DNA of 40,457 nucleotides from Terriglobales bacterium (lineage in GTDB: Bacteria > Acidobacteriota > Terriglobia > Terriglobales > Acidobacteriaceae). Position 1 is the first letter of the stretch; each line of letters begins with the position of its first letter. The stretch covers positions 1-40,457 of the forward strand of contig JAICKN010000005.1 in NCBI GenBank assembly GCA_025927855.1. The letters are read 5' to 3'. The notes under the pieces are model-generated. The model was not told the origin of the DNA and ran no database searches. It saw only the letters and a list, made by a program, of their open reading frames with translations. Below are positions 7,777 to 16,045 of the stretch, one piece after another. The translations under genes were made by a program, and so were the position numbers.

Positions 7777-10368
7777 TTGAACGAATTTCAGCCCTCGTTC
7801 CCGGCGAATCCGGAAGCCGTGCGCACCCGCCAGCCTTTACTCTGGGCCGCATTCGCCTATGCGGCTGGCCTTTTCTTCAGCTTCTATTGCCGGCGGCCAG
7901 CGATGTGGTGGATTCTCTCCGGCCTGGCCTTTGCCGCCTTCGGCAGCTACTTCCTTCGCCGCCGCGCTCTTTTCTCGCGTGCTCTTGCTCTCGCCAGCGT
8001 GTTCGCCGCCGCCGCGATCATCATGCAGATTTTCCGCCCTGCCGACCCCGGCCACGGCATTCTGCCCTTTGCCACTCATCAGGAAATTCTGGTCACCGCT
8101 CACGTAACCAAAGAAGGTGCCTGGGAAGAGCATGGCCCCGGAGAATTCCGCCAATTGCTGGATGTTGAAACGGAAAAAGTTCAGAAAGCCGGAACGAGTT
8201 ATCCCGTTCGCGCCGGGGTCCGCCTGGGAATTTATGCTAAAAGTTCCAGCTCAGCTTCCCTGCCGCCAAACCTTCACTACGGCCGGCACATTCAATTTCT
8301 CGGCAAGCTTTCCGTACCGCACAATTACCGCGACCCCGGCGTCTTCGATTACCGGGAGTATCTTTCGCAACATGCAATTGCGGCGGTCGGCTCCGCCAAA
8401 TGGGAAGGCGTACAACTGCTCCCCGGTTTCTGCGGCAACCGCGCGGAATTCTGGCGGAACCGCGTTCATTCCGGCATCATCGCCAAAATTCAGCGGCTGT
8501 GGCCGCCAGCGCAAGCCGCTCTCATGAACGCCATGGTGGTGGGCGATGAAAGCTTTCTAACACTGCCTACGAAAATCAACTTCCAGCGCACCGGGACTTA
8601 CCACCTGCTGGTAGTTTCCGGCATGAACGTCGGCATTCTCGCCTATGTGGTCTTCTGGGTCTTTCGGAAGTTGCGGCTTAATGAAGTTGCCGCCGGCTTT
8701 TTCACCGTTCTCCTGATTGTTTGCTATGCCATTCTCACCGATGTGGGCCCGCCCGTTTGGCGCGCCACGCTCATGCTCATTCTGTTTTTAGGAACACGGC
8801 TTTTGTATCGCGAGCGTTCCATGCTTAACGCCATTGGCATTGCCGCTCTCGGGGTGCTCGTGGCCGACCCGCGCGCCCTTTTTGGCGCGAGTTTCCAGAT
8901 GACGTTCCTTTGCGTCCTGTTGATTGCGGGCATCGGCATGCCGGTGCTCGACCGCACCTCGCAGCCGTTTTTGCGTGGATTGCGGCAACTTGCCTCCACT
9001 GCGTATGACGCTCATCTCTCGCCGCCAGTGGCGCAATTTCGCCTCGATCTGCGCATGCTTGCGCAAAGGCTGCAACCGGCGCTTGGGCCGCGCGTCCTGC
9101 CGCTGCTCGCATTTTCTTTCCGGTTTCTGCTCGCTGGCTTTGAAATTCTTTTTATCTCGGCCCTCATGCAAATCGGCTTGGCCCTGCCCATGGCATATTA
9201 TTTTCACCGCGTCACCATCACCGCCATGGGCGCGAACCTCCTTTCCCTGCCCCTTATGGAAATTATGATGCCCGCCGCCGTGCTTGCAGTTTTTATCGGC
9301 TATTTCTCCATTCTGCTGGCAAAACTCCCTGCCTTCGTTGCGGGCTTGGCGCTGGAAGGCATTACTCATGCCATTCGTCTCTTCGGGGGCCTTCGCATCT
9401 CCGATGCCAGAGTGGCGACACCCTCTTTGCTTGTGGTCCTCGCCGCGTCTTCGGCCATTGCAGTGGCCCTTCTGCTGGCCAGAAAACGGCTCGCACATTG
9501 CTTTGCCGGCGTCGCGATCATGGGCTTGAGCGCATTGTGGATCGCAGCCGTCCCCGCGCCCCCGCAATTTAGGCGGGGCGCGCTCGAAGTCACCGCGATT
9601 GATGTGGGACAAGGAGATGCACTGCTGGTTGTTTTCCCCGAAGGTCACACGCTGCTCGTGGACGCAGGCGGCCTGCCGCAATGGGCACATTCGGATTTCG
9701 ATGTGGGAGAAGAAGTCGTCTCGCCATATCTTTGGTCGCGCGGCATCAGCCACCTCGATGCCGTCGCTATTACCCATCCTCATGCCGACCACATTGGAGG
9801 CATGGCGGCGGTGCTGGAAAATTTTCAGCCGCGTGAGCTTTGGATGGCGGCCAACACGCGCGGCCCGGAGATGGAGCGCCTGCTCCGCGAAGCCCGCCAA
9901 CTTGGCATCACCATCGTGCCGCACACCGAGGGCGACCAATTTACAGAAGGGAAAGTCGTATTTCATATACTCGCTCCCGGCCCGTCGGACGAGGAAAATG
10001 CGCGGAACGCGAATGAAATTTCTTTGGTGATGAAGATTACCTACGGAAACACTTCCGCGCTGCTGGAAGGCGATGCGGAGAAAAAAGCCGAACGCCATAT
10101 TGCGGAGGAAGACGCTCGCGCCGACTTGCTGAAAGTAGCGCACCACGGGAGCGCGACTTCAACCATTCCGGAGTTCCTGAATGCGGTGCATCCCCAGTTC
10201 GCTGTAATTTCAGTGGGCGCCAATAATGTGTACGGGCATCCGCGGCGCGAAGTGCTGGAGCGGCTGGCTGAGGCCCATGTGTTCACCTATCGCACCGACA
10301 TCGAAGGCGCGGTTTCTTTTTATCTGGACGGAAAAACCGTGACCCCGGCTCTGCCCGCCTTGCAATAA
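7777..10368 (+). CDS. comEC: ComEC/Rec2 competence DNA-uptake channel with metallo-beta-lactamase domain
   Basis: An 863-residue inner-membrane protein with the full ComEC architecture. It has N-terminal membrane helices, an OB-like periplasmic domain (about residues 95-230), the polytopic Competence domain (about 245-590, with GTYHLLVVSGMNVGILAYVV) and a C-terminal metallo-beta-lactamase-like domain. That domain carries DVGQGDALLV (from 609), the metal-site motif THPHADHIGG (666-675) and KVAHHGSATS. The family carries single-stranded DNA across the inner membrane during natural transformation, and the C-terminal domain is thought to degrade the non-transported strand. The TTG start at 7777 is 29 bp after rlmD. 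An upstream gap of about 200 bp after its stop marks the end of the plus-strand run. comF occurs about 6 kb away. Confidence 0.95.
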   Translation: MNEFQPSFPANPEAVRTRQPLLWAAFAYAAGLFFSFYCRRPAMWWILSGLAFAAFGSYFLRRRALFSRALALASVFAAAAIIMQIFRPADPGHGILPFATHQEILVTAHVTKEGAWEEHGPGEFRQLLDVETEKVQKAGTSYPVRAGVRLGIYAKSSSSASLPPNLHYGRHIQFLGKLSVPHNYRDPGVFDYREYLSQHAIAAVGSAKWEGVQLLPGFCGNRAEFWRNRVHSGIIAKIQRLWPPAQAALMNAMVVGDESFLTLPTKINFQRTGTYHLLVVSGMNVGILAYVVFWVFRKLRLNEVAAGFFTVLLIVCYAILTDVGPPVWRATLMLILFLGTRLLYRERSMLNAIGIAALGVLVADPRALFGASFQMTFLCVLLIAGIGMPVLDRTSQPFLRGLRQLASTAYDAHLSPPVAQFRLDLRMLAQRLQPALGPRVLPLLAFSFRFLLAGFEILFISALMQIGLALPMAYYFHRVTITAMGANLLSLPLMEIMMPAAVLAVFIGYFSILLAKLPAFVAGLALEGITHAIRLFGGLRISDARVATPSLLVVLAASSAIAVALLLARKRLAHCFAGVAIMGLSALWIAAVPAPPQFRRGALEVTAIDVGQGDALLVVFPEGHTLLVDAGGLPQWAHSDFDVGEEVVSPYLWSRGISHLDAVAITHPHADHIGGMAAVLENFQPRELWMAANTRGPEMERLLREARQLGITIVPHTEGDQFTEGKVVFHILAPGPSDEENARNANEISLVMKITYGNTSALLEGDAEKKAERHIAEEDARADLLKVAHHGSATSTIPEFLNAVHPQFAVISVGANNVYGHPRREVLERLAEAHVFTYRTDIEGAVSFYLDGKTVTPALPALQ

Positions 10369-10458
10369 TGCAGAAAAGCAGCGCGCCGGCCCGGCCGCAA
10401 AGCAGTCGGCACGAGGCTGGCCTATAGTCACCTACTTTATCCAGAACCTCTCAAACCT

Positions 10459-10520
10459 GTCATCCTGAGCGAAGGAATCACGCGCAATCAGCGCGGGATT
10501 GTGCAGTCGAAGGATCCCTT
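10459..10520 (+). repeat. Dispersed REP-like element, copy 1
   Basis: Begins GTCATCCTGAGCGAAGG and ends TGCAGTCGAAGGATCCCTT, with a central palindrome (AATC..CGCGC / GCGCG..GATT). The same conserved ends, with a different core, recur in reverse orientation at 15966-16022 and, more diverged, at 28975-29035. All three lie between genes. This kind of element, with ends reading GTCATCCTGAGCGAAG and TCGAAGGATCCCT, is commonly met in acidobacterial intergenic DNA (general knowledge, not checked here). Confidence 0.75.
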
Positions 10521-10603
10521 GCACTTTAACAGCAGCTCCAGTTTTCAAGGAATTCTCTCGATATTGCCGTGGCAGAAGAGTCCTCATCGCCACACATTAG
10601 ATT

Positions 10604-10873
10604 TCAAGCGTCTTCTGCCCCATCCGTAATCGGCCTGCGGTTCTCTTCAATAATCCGGCGCGCTTCCTCAGCGTCTTCTTCTCGCACCAGAATCACAACC
10701 CCACCAACACCGGGCAGAATGTCCTGCGGCGCTTCGAGGTTGGCTACATCGCATTCGATTCCTGACGACTCCAGCAGTCCCCGGACAACCATCGTCTCTG
10801 ATTCCTGGTCGGAATCGAACACGCGCACCAGCTTCTCATTGGGATTCGGTTTGCCATCCGCGTAGCTCGCCAT
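10604..10873 (-). CDS. Small DUF2007-like protein (putative signal-transducing protein)
   Basis: An 89-residue product starting at ATG 10873, chosen because a good Shine-Dalgarno stretch (AGGAGAA) lies about 10 bases upstream. A GTG 27 bases earlier has no such site. The core reads LVRVFDSDQESETMVVRGLLESSGIECDV, followed by VVILVREEDAEEARRIIEE. This beta-alpha-beta pattern resembles DUF2007 (PF09413-type) domains, where a short sequence compares two positions of a protein chain. No membrane segment is present. The molecular role of the family is not established. It lies downstream of yggS on the same strand, with a 181-bp gap holding a hairpin-rich element, so shared transcription is uncertain. 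Confidence 0.85.
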   Translation of the reverse strand: MASYADGKPNPNEKLVRVFDSDQESETMVVRGLLESSGIECDVANLEAPQDILPGVGGVVILVREEDAEEARRIIEENRRPITDGAEDA

Positions 10874-10911
10874 AGCTTTCGGTTCTCCTGAATTCGTCAC
10901 AGCCAGTCTTT

Positions 10912-11000
10912 AGGAAGGCACGGCTCTAGCCTTTAGCCTGCCCGGAACGAAGCCAATAGGGGCCCGAAGCCCCCAAAACACCGGAGCTTCAGCCCTGAGC
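10912..11000. repeat. GC-rich hairpin cluster between yggS and the DUF2007-like gene
   Basis: The segment contains GGGGC-CCGAA-GCCCC (a 5-bp stem) followed by AAAA, and flanking words such as CTAGCCTTTAGCC and GGAGCTTCAGCCCTGAGC. These resemble the GGGCTGAAGCCC/GCTTTAGCC repeats common in acidobacterial intergenic DNA. It may be a decayed dispersed repeat or a weak hairpin attenuating transcription from yggS. No convincing U-run is seen on the minus strand. Confidence 0.4.
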
Positions 11001-11054
11001 ACTCGTTACTTGTATTCGATTCCAAATTCCTGCTTGGGGCAGCTTAATGCGAGG

Positions 11055-11753
11055 TCAAATTCTTCTCTCGCCAAAAATGGCTGTTCCAATCCTCACGCAG
11101 GTGGAGCCTTCCTCAATCGCCACAGAGAAATCGTGGGACATTCCCATGGAAAGAGTACGCATTGAGACGCCAGGGAGATTTCGCGCATTAATCGCGTCGC
11201 GCAACTCGCACAGGCGCCGGAAAAATGGCCGCGATTGTTCCGGGTCTTCTGTAAATGGCGGCACCGTCATCAATCCGTCAATCGAAAGATTCTCCAATCG
11301 CGGTGCTGCCTGCAAAATTTCCTCTAATTCGCCGCCGTCCGGCGGCAGCCCGCTCTTCGCAGCCTCGCCGCCAATATTGATCTCAATCAATATTGGGATT
11401 TTCTTTCCCATGGACTGCGCTGCCGCATTCAGCCTCTCCGCCAGCCGCAGAGAGTCCACCGAATCCACCGCCGAAAATAGTTCCGCTGCCTTTGCGGCTT
11501 TATTGCTTTGCAAATGGCCAATCATGTGCCATTGCGTACTCGACAAATTGGCCAGTGCGGATGACTTGGCCTGGAATTCCTGTACACGGTTCTCCCCAAA
11601 CAATCTCACCCCAGCCGCGTAGGCCTCTCGAATCGCCTCTGGTGAAACGGTCTTGCTCACCGCCATCAGCAAAATATCTTGGGGATCGCGCCCCGCGTGC
11701 CGGGCAGCAGCCGCAATCTTCTCCCTCACTCTCGCGATGTTTTCAGCAATCAT
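11055..11753 (-). CDS. yggS: Pyridoxal phosphate homeostasis protein, YggS/PLPBP family
   Basis: A 232-residue protein with the alanine-racemase-like barrel of the YggS family, which binds pyridoxal 5'-phosphate and buffers its level without a known catalytic reaction. The PLP lysine is Lys34 in LLMAVSKTVSPEAI. Further signatures are LFGENRVQEF, WHMIGHLQSNKAAKA, ILIEINIGGEAAKSG, GLMTVPPF and LSMGMSHDFSVAIEEGSTCVRIGTAIFG. The length is normal. The ATG at 11753 gives the standard N-terminus. In many bacteria this gene sits near division or proline genes, but here its neighbours are a DUF2007-like protein and an OPT transporter. The family call is secure and the physiological role is by analogy. 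Confidence 0.95.
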   Translation of the reverse strand: MIAENIARVREKIAAAARHAGRDPQDILLMAVSKTVSPEAIREAYAAGVRLFGENRVQEFQAKSSALANLSSTQWHMIGHLQSNKAAKAAELFSAVDSVDSLRLAERLNAAAQSMGKKIPILIEINIGGEAAKSGLPPDGGELEEILQAAPRLENLSIDGLMTVPPFTEDPEQSRPFFRRLCELRDAINARNLPGVSMRTLSMGMSHDFSVAIEEGSTCVRIGTAIFGERRI

Positions 11754-11897
11754 GATCTTCAGCAGTAATGCACCAGTAAACCATGCGCGAGTAAACCAGG
11801 AAAGAGCTGAAACAAAGCCCAGGATGAGGAGAAAAAGCTAAAAGAACATTCGCTGCGGACACGAACTAGATATCTTCTTCGTCCGCAGGATTTCCGT

Positions 11898-13952
11898 TTA
11901 CATGATGGCGGTGGGCGGCGCAGGCTCATTCGGATCGCCCGCGCTGAACAGCGGCAAGCCGATCATCAGCGCAGCCAGGCCGATGATTACGGCCGTGCCC
12001 GCAATGTATGACGGATGCGCGAAGATTTGCGCGCGCGTCCACGCGGGGGCAAATTGCAGTCCGGCCCACAACAACCCGAGCACCGCTTCGCCGGCAATCA
12101 ATCCGGAGGAAGTCAGCACTCCGGCATTTTCCACGCGGGCCCGTTGCGCTGCATTGAGCCCCTTCCGCTTGGCCATCCAGTCGCCAATTGCGCGAATCAC
12201 GCCGCCCAGAAAAATAGACGCCGTGGTCTCAAACGGCAGGTACATGCCCACCGCGACCAGCATGGGGCTGCGCACTTCCATCAGGATAAGGCCAACGCCA
12301 AACAGAATCCCGACCACAACCAGAGGCCATGCCATGTTGCCGCCTACAATTCCCATCGCCAGCGCAGCCATTAAGCCTGCCTGCGGCGCGGGCAGCTCGC
12401 GGCTGCCAAAGCCCACGCCGCCAGCTTTGATGTTGCCTTGATATAGCAGCAACAGAGGGAAATACATCACCAGGCTGGCCACGACAACCGCAATCAATTC
12501 TGCAATCTGAATCGAACGCGGCGTACCACCCAAGATGTAGCCGACCTTGAAGTCCTGCAGCAGCTCCCCGGCAACTGCCGAGGAAACGCAAACCACCGCC
12601 GCGACACCCAACACTGCGACCACCCCGGAGTTCCCGGAGACGCCCAGCGCAACCATCAGCAGCGCGGCAATCAAAAGCGTAGAGAGCGTCAAGCCAGAGA
12701 TAGGATTGTTGGAAGAGCCGATCAGCCCCACAAGGCTGCCGGAAACAATCGCAAAAAAGAAACCCACCACAAGCATGATTACGGCGGCCAGAATGGCAGG
12801 CCATACCAGGCCGGAAAGGTACATGTACAGAACGCACATAAGGCCGAACGTCACCGCTATAAGCGCAAATACGAATTTGAAGCTCATGTACTGTTCGGTG
12901 CGGGAAAGTTGCGATCGCTGTTCAGCGCTTTGGCGCATGTCGGAAAAAGCTTTGCGCAGGCCTGTACTCAGATTTTTGCCCATCTTGATCAACGTCCACG
13001 CCGCGCCTACTAGCATGCCGCCCACGGCGATGGGGCGCACGATCGCGCTCCATATTGCCTGCGCCATGGCCGCCCAATTGTCAGGCGTGTCTGCAGGAAG
13101 ATAGTGTCGAACCTGCGGTCCCAAGAAAAATATGATGAGCGGAACCATCAGCCCCCAGGCCAGCACGCTTCCAGAAAATTGCAGCGCGGCGAGTCGCAGC
13201 CCAATGATGTAGCCCACGCCTAAATACGCCGGGCTTACGGATGGAGCAGCTATAGTCGTGGCTCCGCCGGCGGCAACAACATTCGCGCCCGCCTTGGTTG
13301 GAAGCTTCACCTGGCTGTGCCCCAGGGTGCCAACGTTGAGATAAAAATCGCGGTCGGCGGCAAACAGTCCCCAGCGGCCAAGCATGTAAACGACGCCGCC
13401 TACACCGATGTTCCAGAACAGATACTTTGCGGCTTCCGCGCCGCGACGTCCTGCTTTATGAATTTCCGATGCAGCCACCGACTCCGGGAAGGGCAGTTCA
13501 GGATCTTCGACCATGAAGCGGCGCACAAGAGAGATGAACAACACGCCCAGAACGCTGCCCACCAGAATCAACGCAGCCGATTTCCAATATGCATGGCGGA
13601 CATCGAATGAAGACCATGCGCCTGACATCAAAAATGCTGGAATGGTAAAAATTGCGCCAGCCGCCACACCCTCGCCGATGGAGCCGGCGGTACGGGCGAT
13701 GTTTTCTTCGAGCAGTGAGCCTTTCCACACGCGCAGGACTGCCATGCCGATGACCGCGGCAGGATAAGTAGCGGCGATGGTGATTCCAGCGCGGAGGCCG
13801 AGGTACGCATTGGCCGCGCCCAGGACAACGGTCATGACCAGGCCCAGCAGCACCGCGCGCAAAGTGAATTCGCGCATTTGCATGTGCGCTGGGACGAAGG
13901 GTTGATGCGCGATCTTGGATCCAGCAGGAGCGGCGATTTCAGGTGTGCTCAT
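11898..13952 (-). CDS. OPT-family oligopeptide transporter
   Basis: A 684-residue polytopic inner-membrane protein with about 14-16 hydrophobic segments. The N-terminal core MREFTLRAVLLGLVMTVVLGAANAYLGLRAG is typical of the bacterial OPT family, as are VGSVLGVLFISLVRRFMV and PFPESVAASEIHKAG. A long cytoplasmic loop (about residues 315-350, rich in Arg, Gln and Ser) separates the halves. OPT proteins import oligopeptides, or in some plant and fungal members metal-chelator complexes. The substrate here is unknown. The gene is transcribed away from the 366-bp gap containing a parS-like palindrome. It is probably monocistronic, since the next minus-strand gene (yggS) begins 144 bp past its stop. 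No clear ribosome binding site precedes the ATG. Confidence 0.9.
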   Translation of the reverse strand: MSTPEIAAPAGSKIAHQPFVPAHMQMREFTLRAVLLGLVMTVVLGAANAYLGLRAGITIAATYPAAVIGMAVLRVWKGSLLEENIARTAGSIGEGVAAGAIFTIPAFLMSGAWSSFDVRHAYWKSAALILVGSVLGVLFISLVRRFMVEDPELPFPESVAASEIHKAGRRGAEAAKYLFWNIGVGGVVYMLGRWGLFAADRDFYLNVGTLGHSQVKLPTKAGANVVAAGGATTIAAPSVSPAYLGVGYIIGLRLAALQFSGSVLAWGLMVPLIIFFLGPQVRHYLPADTPDNWAAMAQAIWSAIVRPIAVGGMLVGAAWTLIKMGKNLSTGLRKAFSDMRQSAEQRSQLSRTEQYMSFKFVFALIAVTFGLMCVLYMYLSGLVWPAILAAVIMLVVGFFFAIVSGSLVGLIGSSNNPISGLTLSTLLIAALLMVALGVSGNSGVVAVLGVAAVVCVSSAVAGELLQDFKVGYILGGTPRSIQIAELIAVVVASLVMYFPLLLLYQGNIKAGGVGFGSRELPAPQAGLMAALAMGIVGGNMAWPLVVVGILFGVGLILMEVRSPMLVAVGMYLPFETTASIFLGGVIRAIGDWMAKRKGLNAAQRARVENAGVLTSSGLIAGEAVLGLLWAGLQFAPAWTRAQIFAHPSYIAGTAVIIGLAALMIGLPLFSAGDPNEPAPPTAIM

Positions 13953-14319
13953 AAGTTAAGGCCCGCAATTTTTGAGTGCAGATATTTCCTCTCGCGCGAA
14001 GGAATGCGAACGGCGCAACTTAGCACGGGTGTGAATCAGTTTACAAGCCTGCGAAGCAAAGTGGCAGTGGAGCAAAGATTTGAATGCGGGAAGAACGCAA
14101 TAATTTGTGGTGAAGGCGCCGCTCAACGTTCCACGTGGAACATAAGTGGAAAAGCCGATTCGGGAGAAAGAAGCGCAAGCTGCTGGCAGCTTTGGGTTTA
14201 CGGCACCGACCCGGAGCGGTCTCGAAAAGTTCTTCCGCGCGCAGAAGCGCAGAGCGGCCCCAAAGGAGACTTGTCAAATTGAAGTTAAATGTGATCGCAA
14301 TGGGCTTAGGAAAGAGCCG
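13953..14319. other. Gene-free gap upstream of the OPT transporter gene
   Basis: About 370 bases without a supported gene, although short open frames cross it on both strands. It must hold the promoter of the OPT gene, but no convincing -35/-10 pair was recognised. The outstanding item is the 14-bp palindrome at 14128-14141, listed separately. The part from about 14150 to 14290 has an open frame on the plus strand without a plausible start or family resemblance and may be a decayed gene. That is not supported further. Confidence 0.5.
14127..14142. promoter_or_regulatory. parS: parS-like ParB/Noc-type binding site
   Basis: The sequence CGTTCCACGTGGAACA contains a perfect 14-bp palindrome, GTTCCACGTGGAAC. 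It matches the widely conserved chromosomal parS consensus TGTTNCACGTGNAACA at 15 of 16 positions, the exception being the first base (C for T). It lies in an intergenic gap, as many parS sites do. The related Noc site replaces the central CG-containing core, so ParB is the better fit. A chance match or an unrelated palindromic operator remains possible. Confidence 0.65.
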
Positions 14320-14538
14320 TTAGACTTTTTCGTTCTCATTCGCGGCAAAATGCTGCCGGACCTGTTCGGCAAAGGCATCTGCGGTAAAGGTATTAAGGGA
14401 GGGAATCCCTTTTAATTGCCGCACCAAATTCAGGAAGTTTTTGGAGGGTTCTGAAATATCTTTCGCCTGGATATCGGTCACTTCGAACAATTTCTTGCCC
14501 GCATCGGGAAGCCTGCAAAGAGTTTCCGCGATTTTCAT
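14320..14538 (-). CDS. Small protein of unknown function, last gene of the cdd operon
   Basis: A 72-residue product. Its ATG overlaps the TGA of the preceding gene (ATGA) and a strong GGAGGA lies 8 bases upstream, inside the end of that gene. This is good evidence for a translationally coupled real gene despite its size. The sequence reads MKIAETLCRLPDAGKKLF at the start, then ISEPSKNFLNLVRQLKGIPSL and FAEQVRQHFAAN. It looks helical and soluble, with no signal peptide or membrane segment. I do not recognise a family. Its link to the membrane/GAF-like protein suggests a partner or modulator of that protein, but this is inference. Confidence 0.72.
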   Translation of the reverse strand: MKIAETLCRLPDAGKKLFEVTDIQAKDISEPSKNFLNLVRQLKGIPSLNTFTADAFAEQVRQHFAANENEKV

Positions 14539-15446
14539 AATTCTTTTCCTCCGATGCTCTTATTAATTATAAGCGATATCACGCCGCTATACGGTAGTAA
14601 ATTGGGCACAACGCGCTCCAACTGCTTCTCAGTCCTCTTCTCTACCAATCCATCTACATTTAAGGTCCAAACTGCTTTCTTTTCACCGTTTTCAGCGGTC
14701 AGGAGCACGGGAATAGAAATGATCCAGCGCAAGTCCGGATGGACTTTTTTCAACTCATGGTCTGCAATTACGCTTTTTCCCCAATCCTCCCGGAAAACGG
14801 CTATGTGAGGGCTTTCCTCGGCAAAGGAAATGCCGGTGCTTCCATAGCCAACCGGAATGGCGACAGTCAATTCTTCTTGCCGATTCATGTTGTAGGTAAA
14901 ACCCGGGGGGATGCGCATGATTCTGTGATGATCCACGCCGAATATATTGGCGCGGACCAGCTTTTGCGGCAGGGACAATCTTTCTGCTGCGTCCATCACG
15001 GCGTATTCCAGAACGCGGCGGATTTCATTCTTGATCTCGTCGGGCAGCGTGTTCGCCAAATCCAGAGTGCTGGATCTCACTGTTACGGGCAATGTGAGGG
15101 CCTTAGCATTTTCTTTTACCTGTTCGCCTGTGCCTTTTTTGAACACATAGATAAGTAAAGCGATAAGAGTGATGAAAAGAAGGGCAACGAAGGCGGCAAG
15201 CCGCCAACCAGCCATTTTGGAGTCGGCCAGAAAATAGCCAGCAACAATCAAAACCGCAAGTACAGCGCAAAGTACAGTCGAGCGGGAGATTCCAATTCCG
15301 ATGGCTTTGAACAGTTCGGTTACAGGAGAGGACTCTTCCTCCTTCCCGGCTTTTTCATTGTCCCGCTGCCCGTCTTCAGGCTGCCCATTTTGCTGCCGCT
15401 CGTCTTCCTGGGCGTCTATGGTTTGGTTCTGCTCATCGTGTGTCAT
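14535..15446 (-). CDS. Two-helix membrane protein with GAF-like cytoplasmic domain
   Basis: A 303-residue protein. The first 40 residues are very acidic and polar (rich in Gln, Asp and Glu). Two hydrophobic segments follow (about 58-75 and 82-106), then a soluble C-terminal domain of about 190 residues. Motifs there such as MRIPPGFTYNMN, ELTVAIPVGYGSTGISFAEE and a final AVWTLNVDGLVEK resemble the strand pattern of GAF sensor domains (inference; not a confident family hit). The short loop between the helices suggests that both ends are cytoplasmic. Its ATG overlaps the last 14 bases of cdd and its stop overlaps the small gene after it, so three genes form one coupled operon. Function is unknown. 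A ligand-sensing role is possible. Confidence 0.8.
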   Translation of the reverse strand: MTHDEQNQTIDAQEDERQQNGQPEDGQRDNEKAGKEEESSPVTELFKAIGIGISRSTVLCAVLAVLIVAGYFLADSKMAGWRLAAFVALLFITLIALLIYVFKKGTGEQVKENAKALTLPVTVRSSTLDLANTLPDEIKNEIRRVLEYAVMDAAERLSLPQKLVRANIFGVDHHRIMRIPPGFTYNMNRQEELTVAIPVGYGSTGISFAEESPHIAVFREDWGKSVIADHELKKVHPDLRWIISIPVLLTAENGEKKAVWTLNVDGLVEKRTEKQLERVVPNLLPYSGVISLIINKSIGGKEL

Positions 15447-15849
15447 TCAGGCGAAAACCCTCGGGAAGAAGTTCGGAAATAGATAAATCGAGGGGCCCAC
15501 TGCTGCCACGGAAAAGAACCCGGGCATCAGTTCCAAATTCATAAATGTTCTGGCGGCACGCGCCACAGGGAGAGCAGACTACATCTTCCCCGGCGGTCAC
15601 GGCAAGGGCGCGAATCTGCATGTTCTTGCCTTCGTGAAACACCGCATTTGCAATGGCCGATTGCTCCGCGCAGGTCGTAACGCGGTATGAGGAATTTTCC
15701 ACGTTACAGCCGGCATACACGTTGCCTTTTTCGGTCAACACCGCCGCGCCGACAAAAAAATGGGAGTAAGGAGCGTAGGCGTTGGCCCGGGCTTCCTGGG
15801 CGCGCCGCACGAGCAGTTCCCGCTCGGTCGCAGAAATGGCATTAGGCAT
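15433..15849 (-). CDS. cdd: Cytidine deaminase
   Basis: A 138-residue homotetrameric-type cytidine deaminase, which converts cytidine and deoxycytidine to uridine and deoxyuridine in pyrimidine salvage. The zinc site is complete: TTCAEQSA with Cys60 and catalytic Glu62, and PCGACRQ with Cys95 and Cys98. Other family signatures are AYAPYSHFFVGAAV and YAGCNVENSSY. The ATG at 15849 gives the standard N-terminus. The frame stays open 45 codons further upstream, but that extension runs into a dispersed repeat and is not expected to be coding. The 3' end overlaps the membrane/GAF-like gene by 14 bp, an unusual partner for cdd. Confidence 0.94.
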   Translation of the reverse strand: MPNAISATERELLVRRAQEARANAYAPYSHFFVGAAVLTEKGNVYAGCNVENSSYRVTTCAEQSAIANAVFHEGKNMQIRALAVTAGEDVVCSPCGACRQNIYEFGTDARVLFRGSSGPLDLSISELLPEGFRLNDTR

Positions 15850-15965
15850 TGCAGTGAATTTACAGTAAAGCGGGATTTTCTGCACAGGAAGTTGTGGGTT
15901 GGAAGTACTTTTCAAAAGGCGCGAAGACAGGTTTGTGTTTCCGTGAAGACATGAACTCAGGCGGT

Positions 15966-16022
15966 AGGGATCCTTCGACTGCATTGATCTTTGCGAACGA
16001 AATCAACTTCGATCAGGATGAC
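15966..16022 (-). repeat. Dispersed REP-like element, copy 2 (inverted relative to copy 1)
   Basis: On the plus strand this reads AGGGATCCTTCGACTGCA, then a variable core, then GATCAGGATGAC. That is the reverse complement of the conserved ends of the element at 10459-10520. The core contains TTGAT and ATCAA arms around a TTCG/CGAA region, so the hairpin is kept with a different sequence. It lies upstream of cdd, within the divergent gap. Confidence 0.72.
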
Positions 16023-16045
16023 AAGGCTCGGAATGACAAATCATT

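Noticed and set aside
8788-10146. 452-codon minus-strand open frame inside comEC
   Set aside because: Antisense to a clear ComEC gene, composition rich in Arg, His and Gln typical of a shadow frame, no domain or start signal.
14146-14415. Plus-strand open frame in the gap after the parS-like site
   Set aside because: Overlaps the well-supported small minus-strand gene and shows no start signal or family; at most a decayed remnant.
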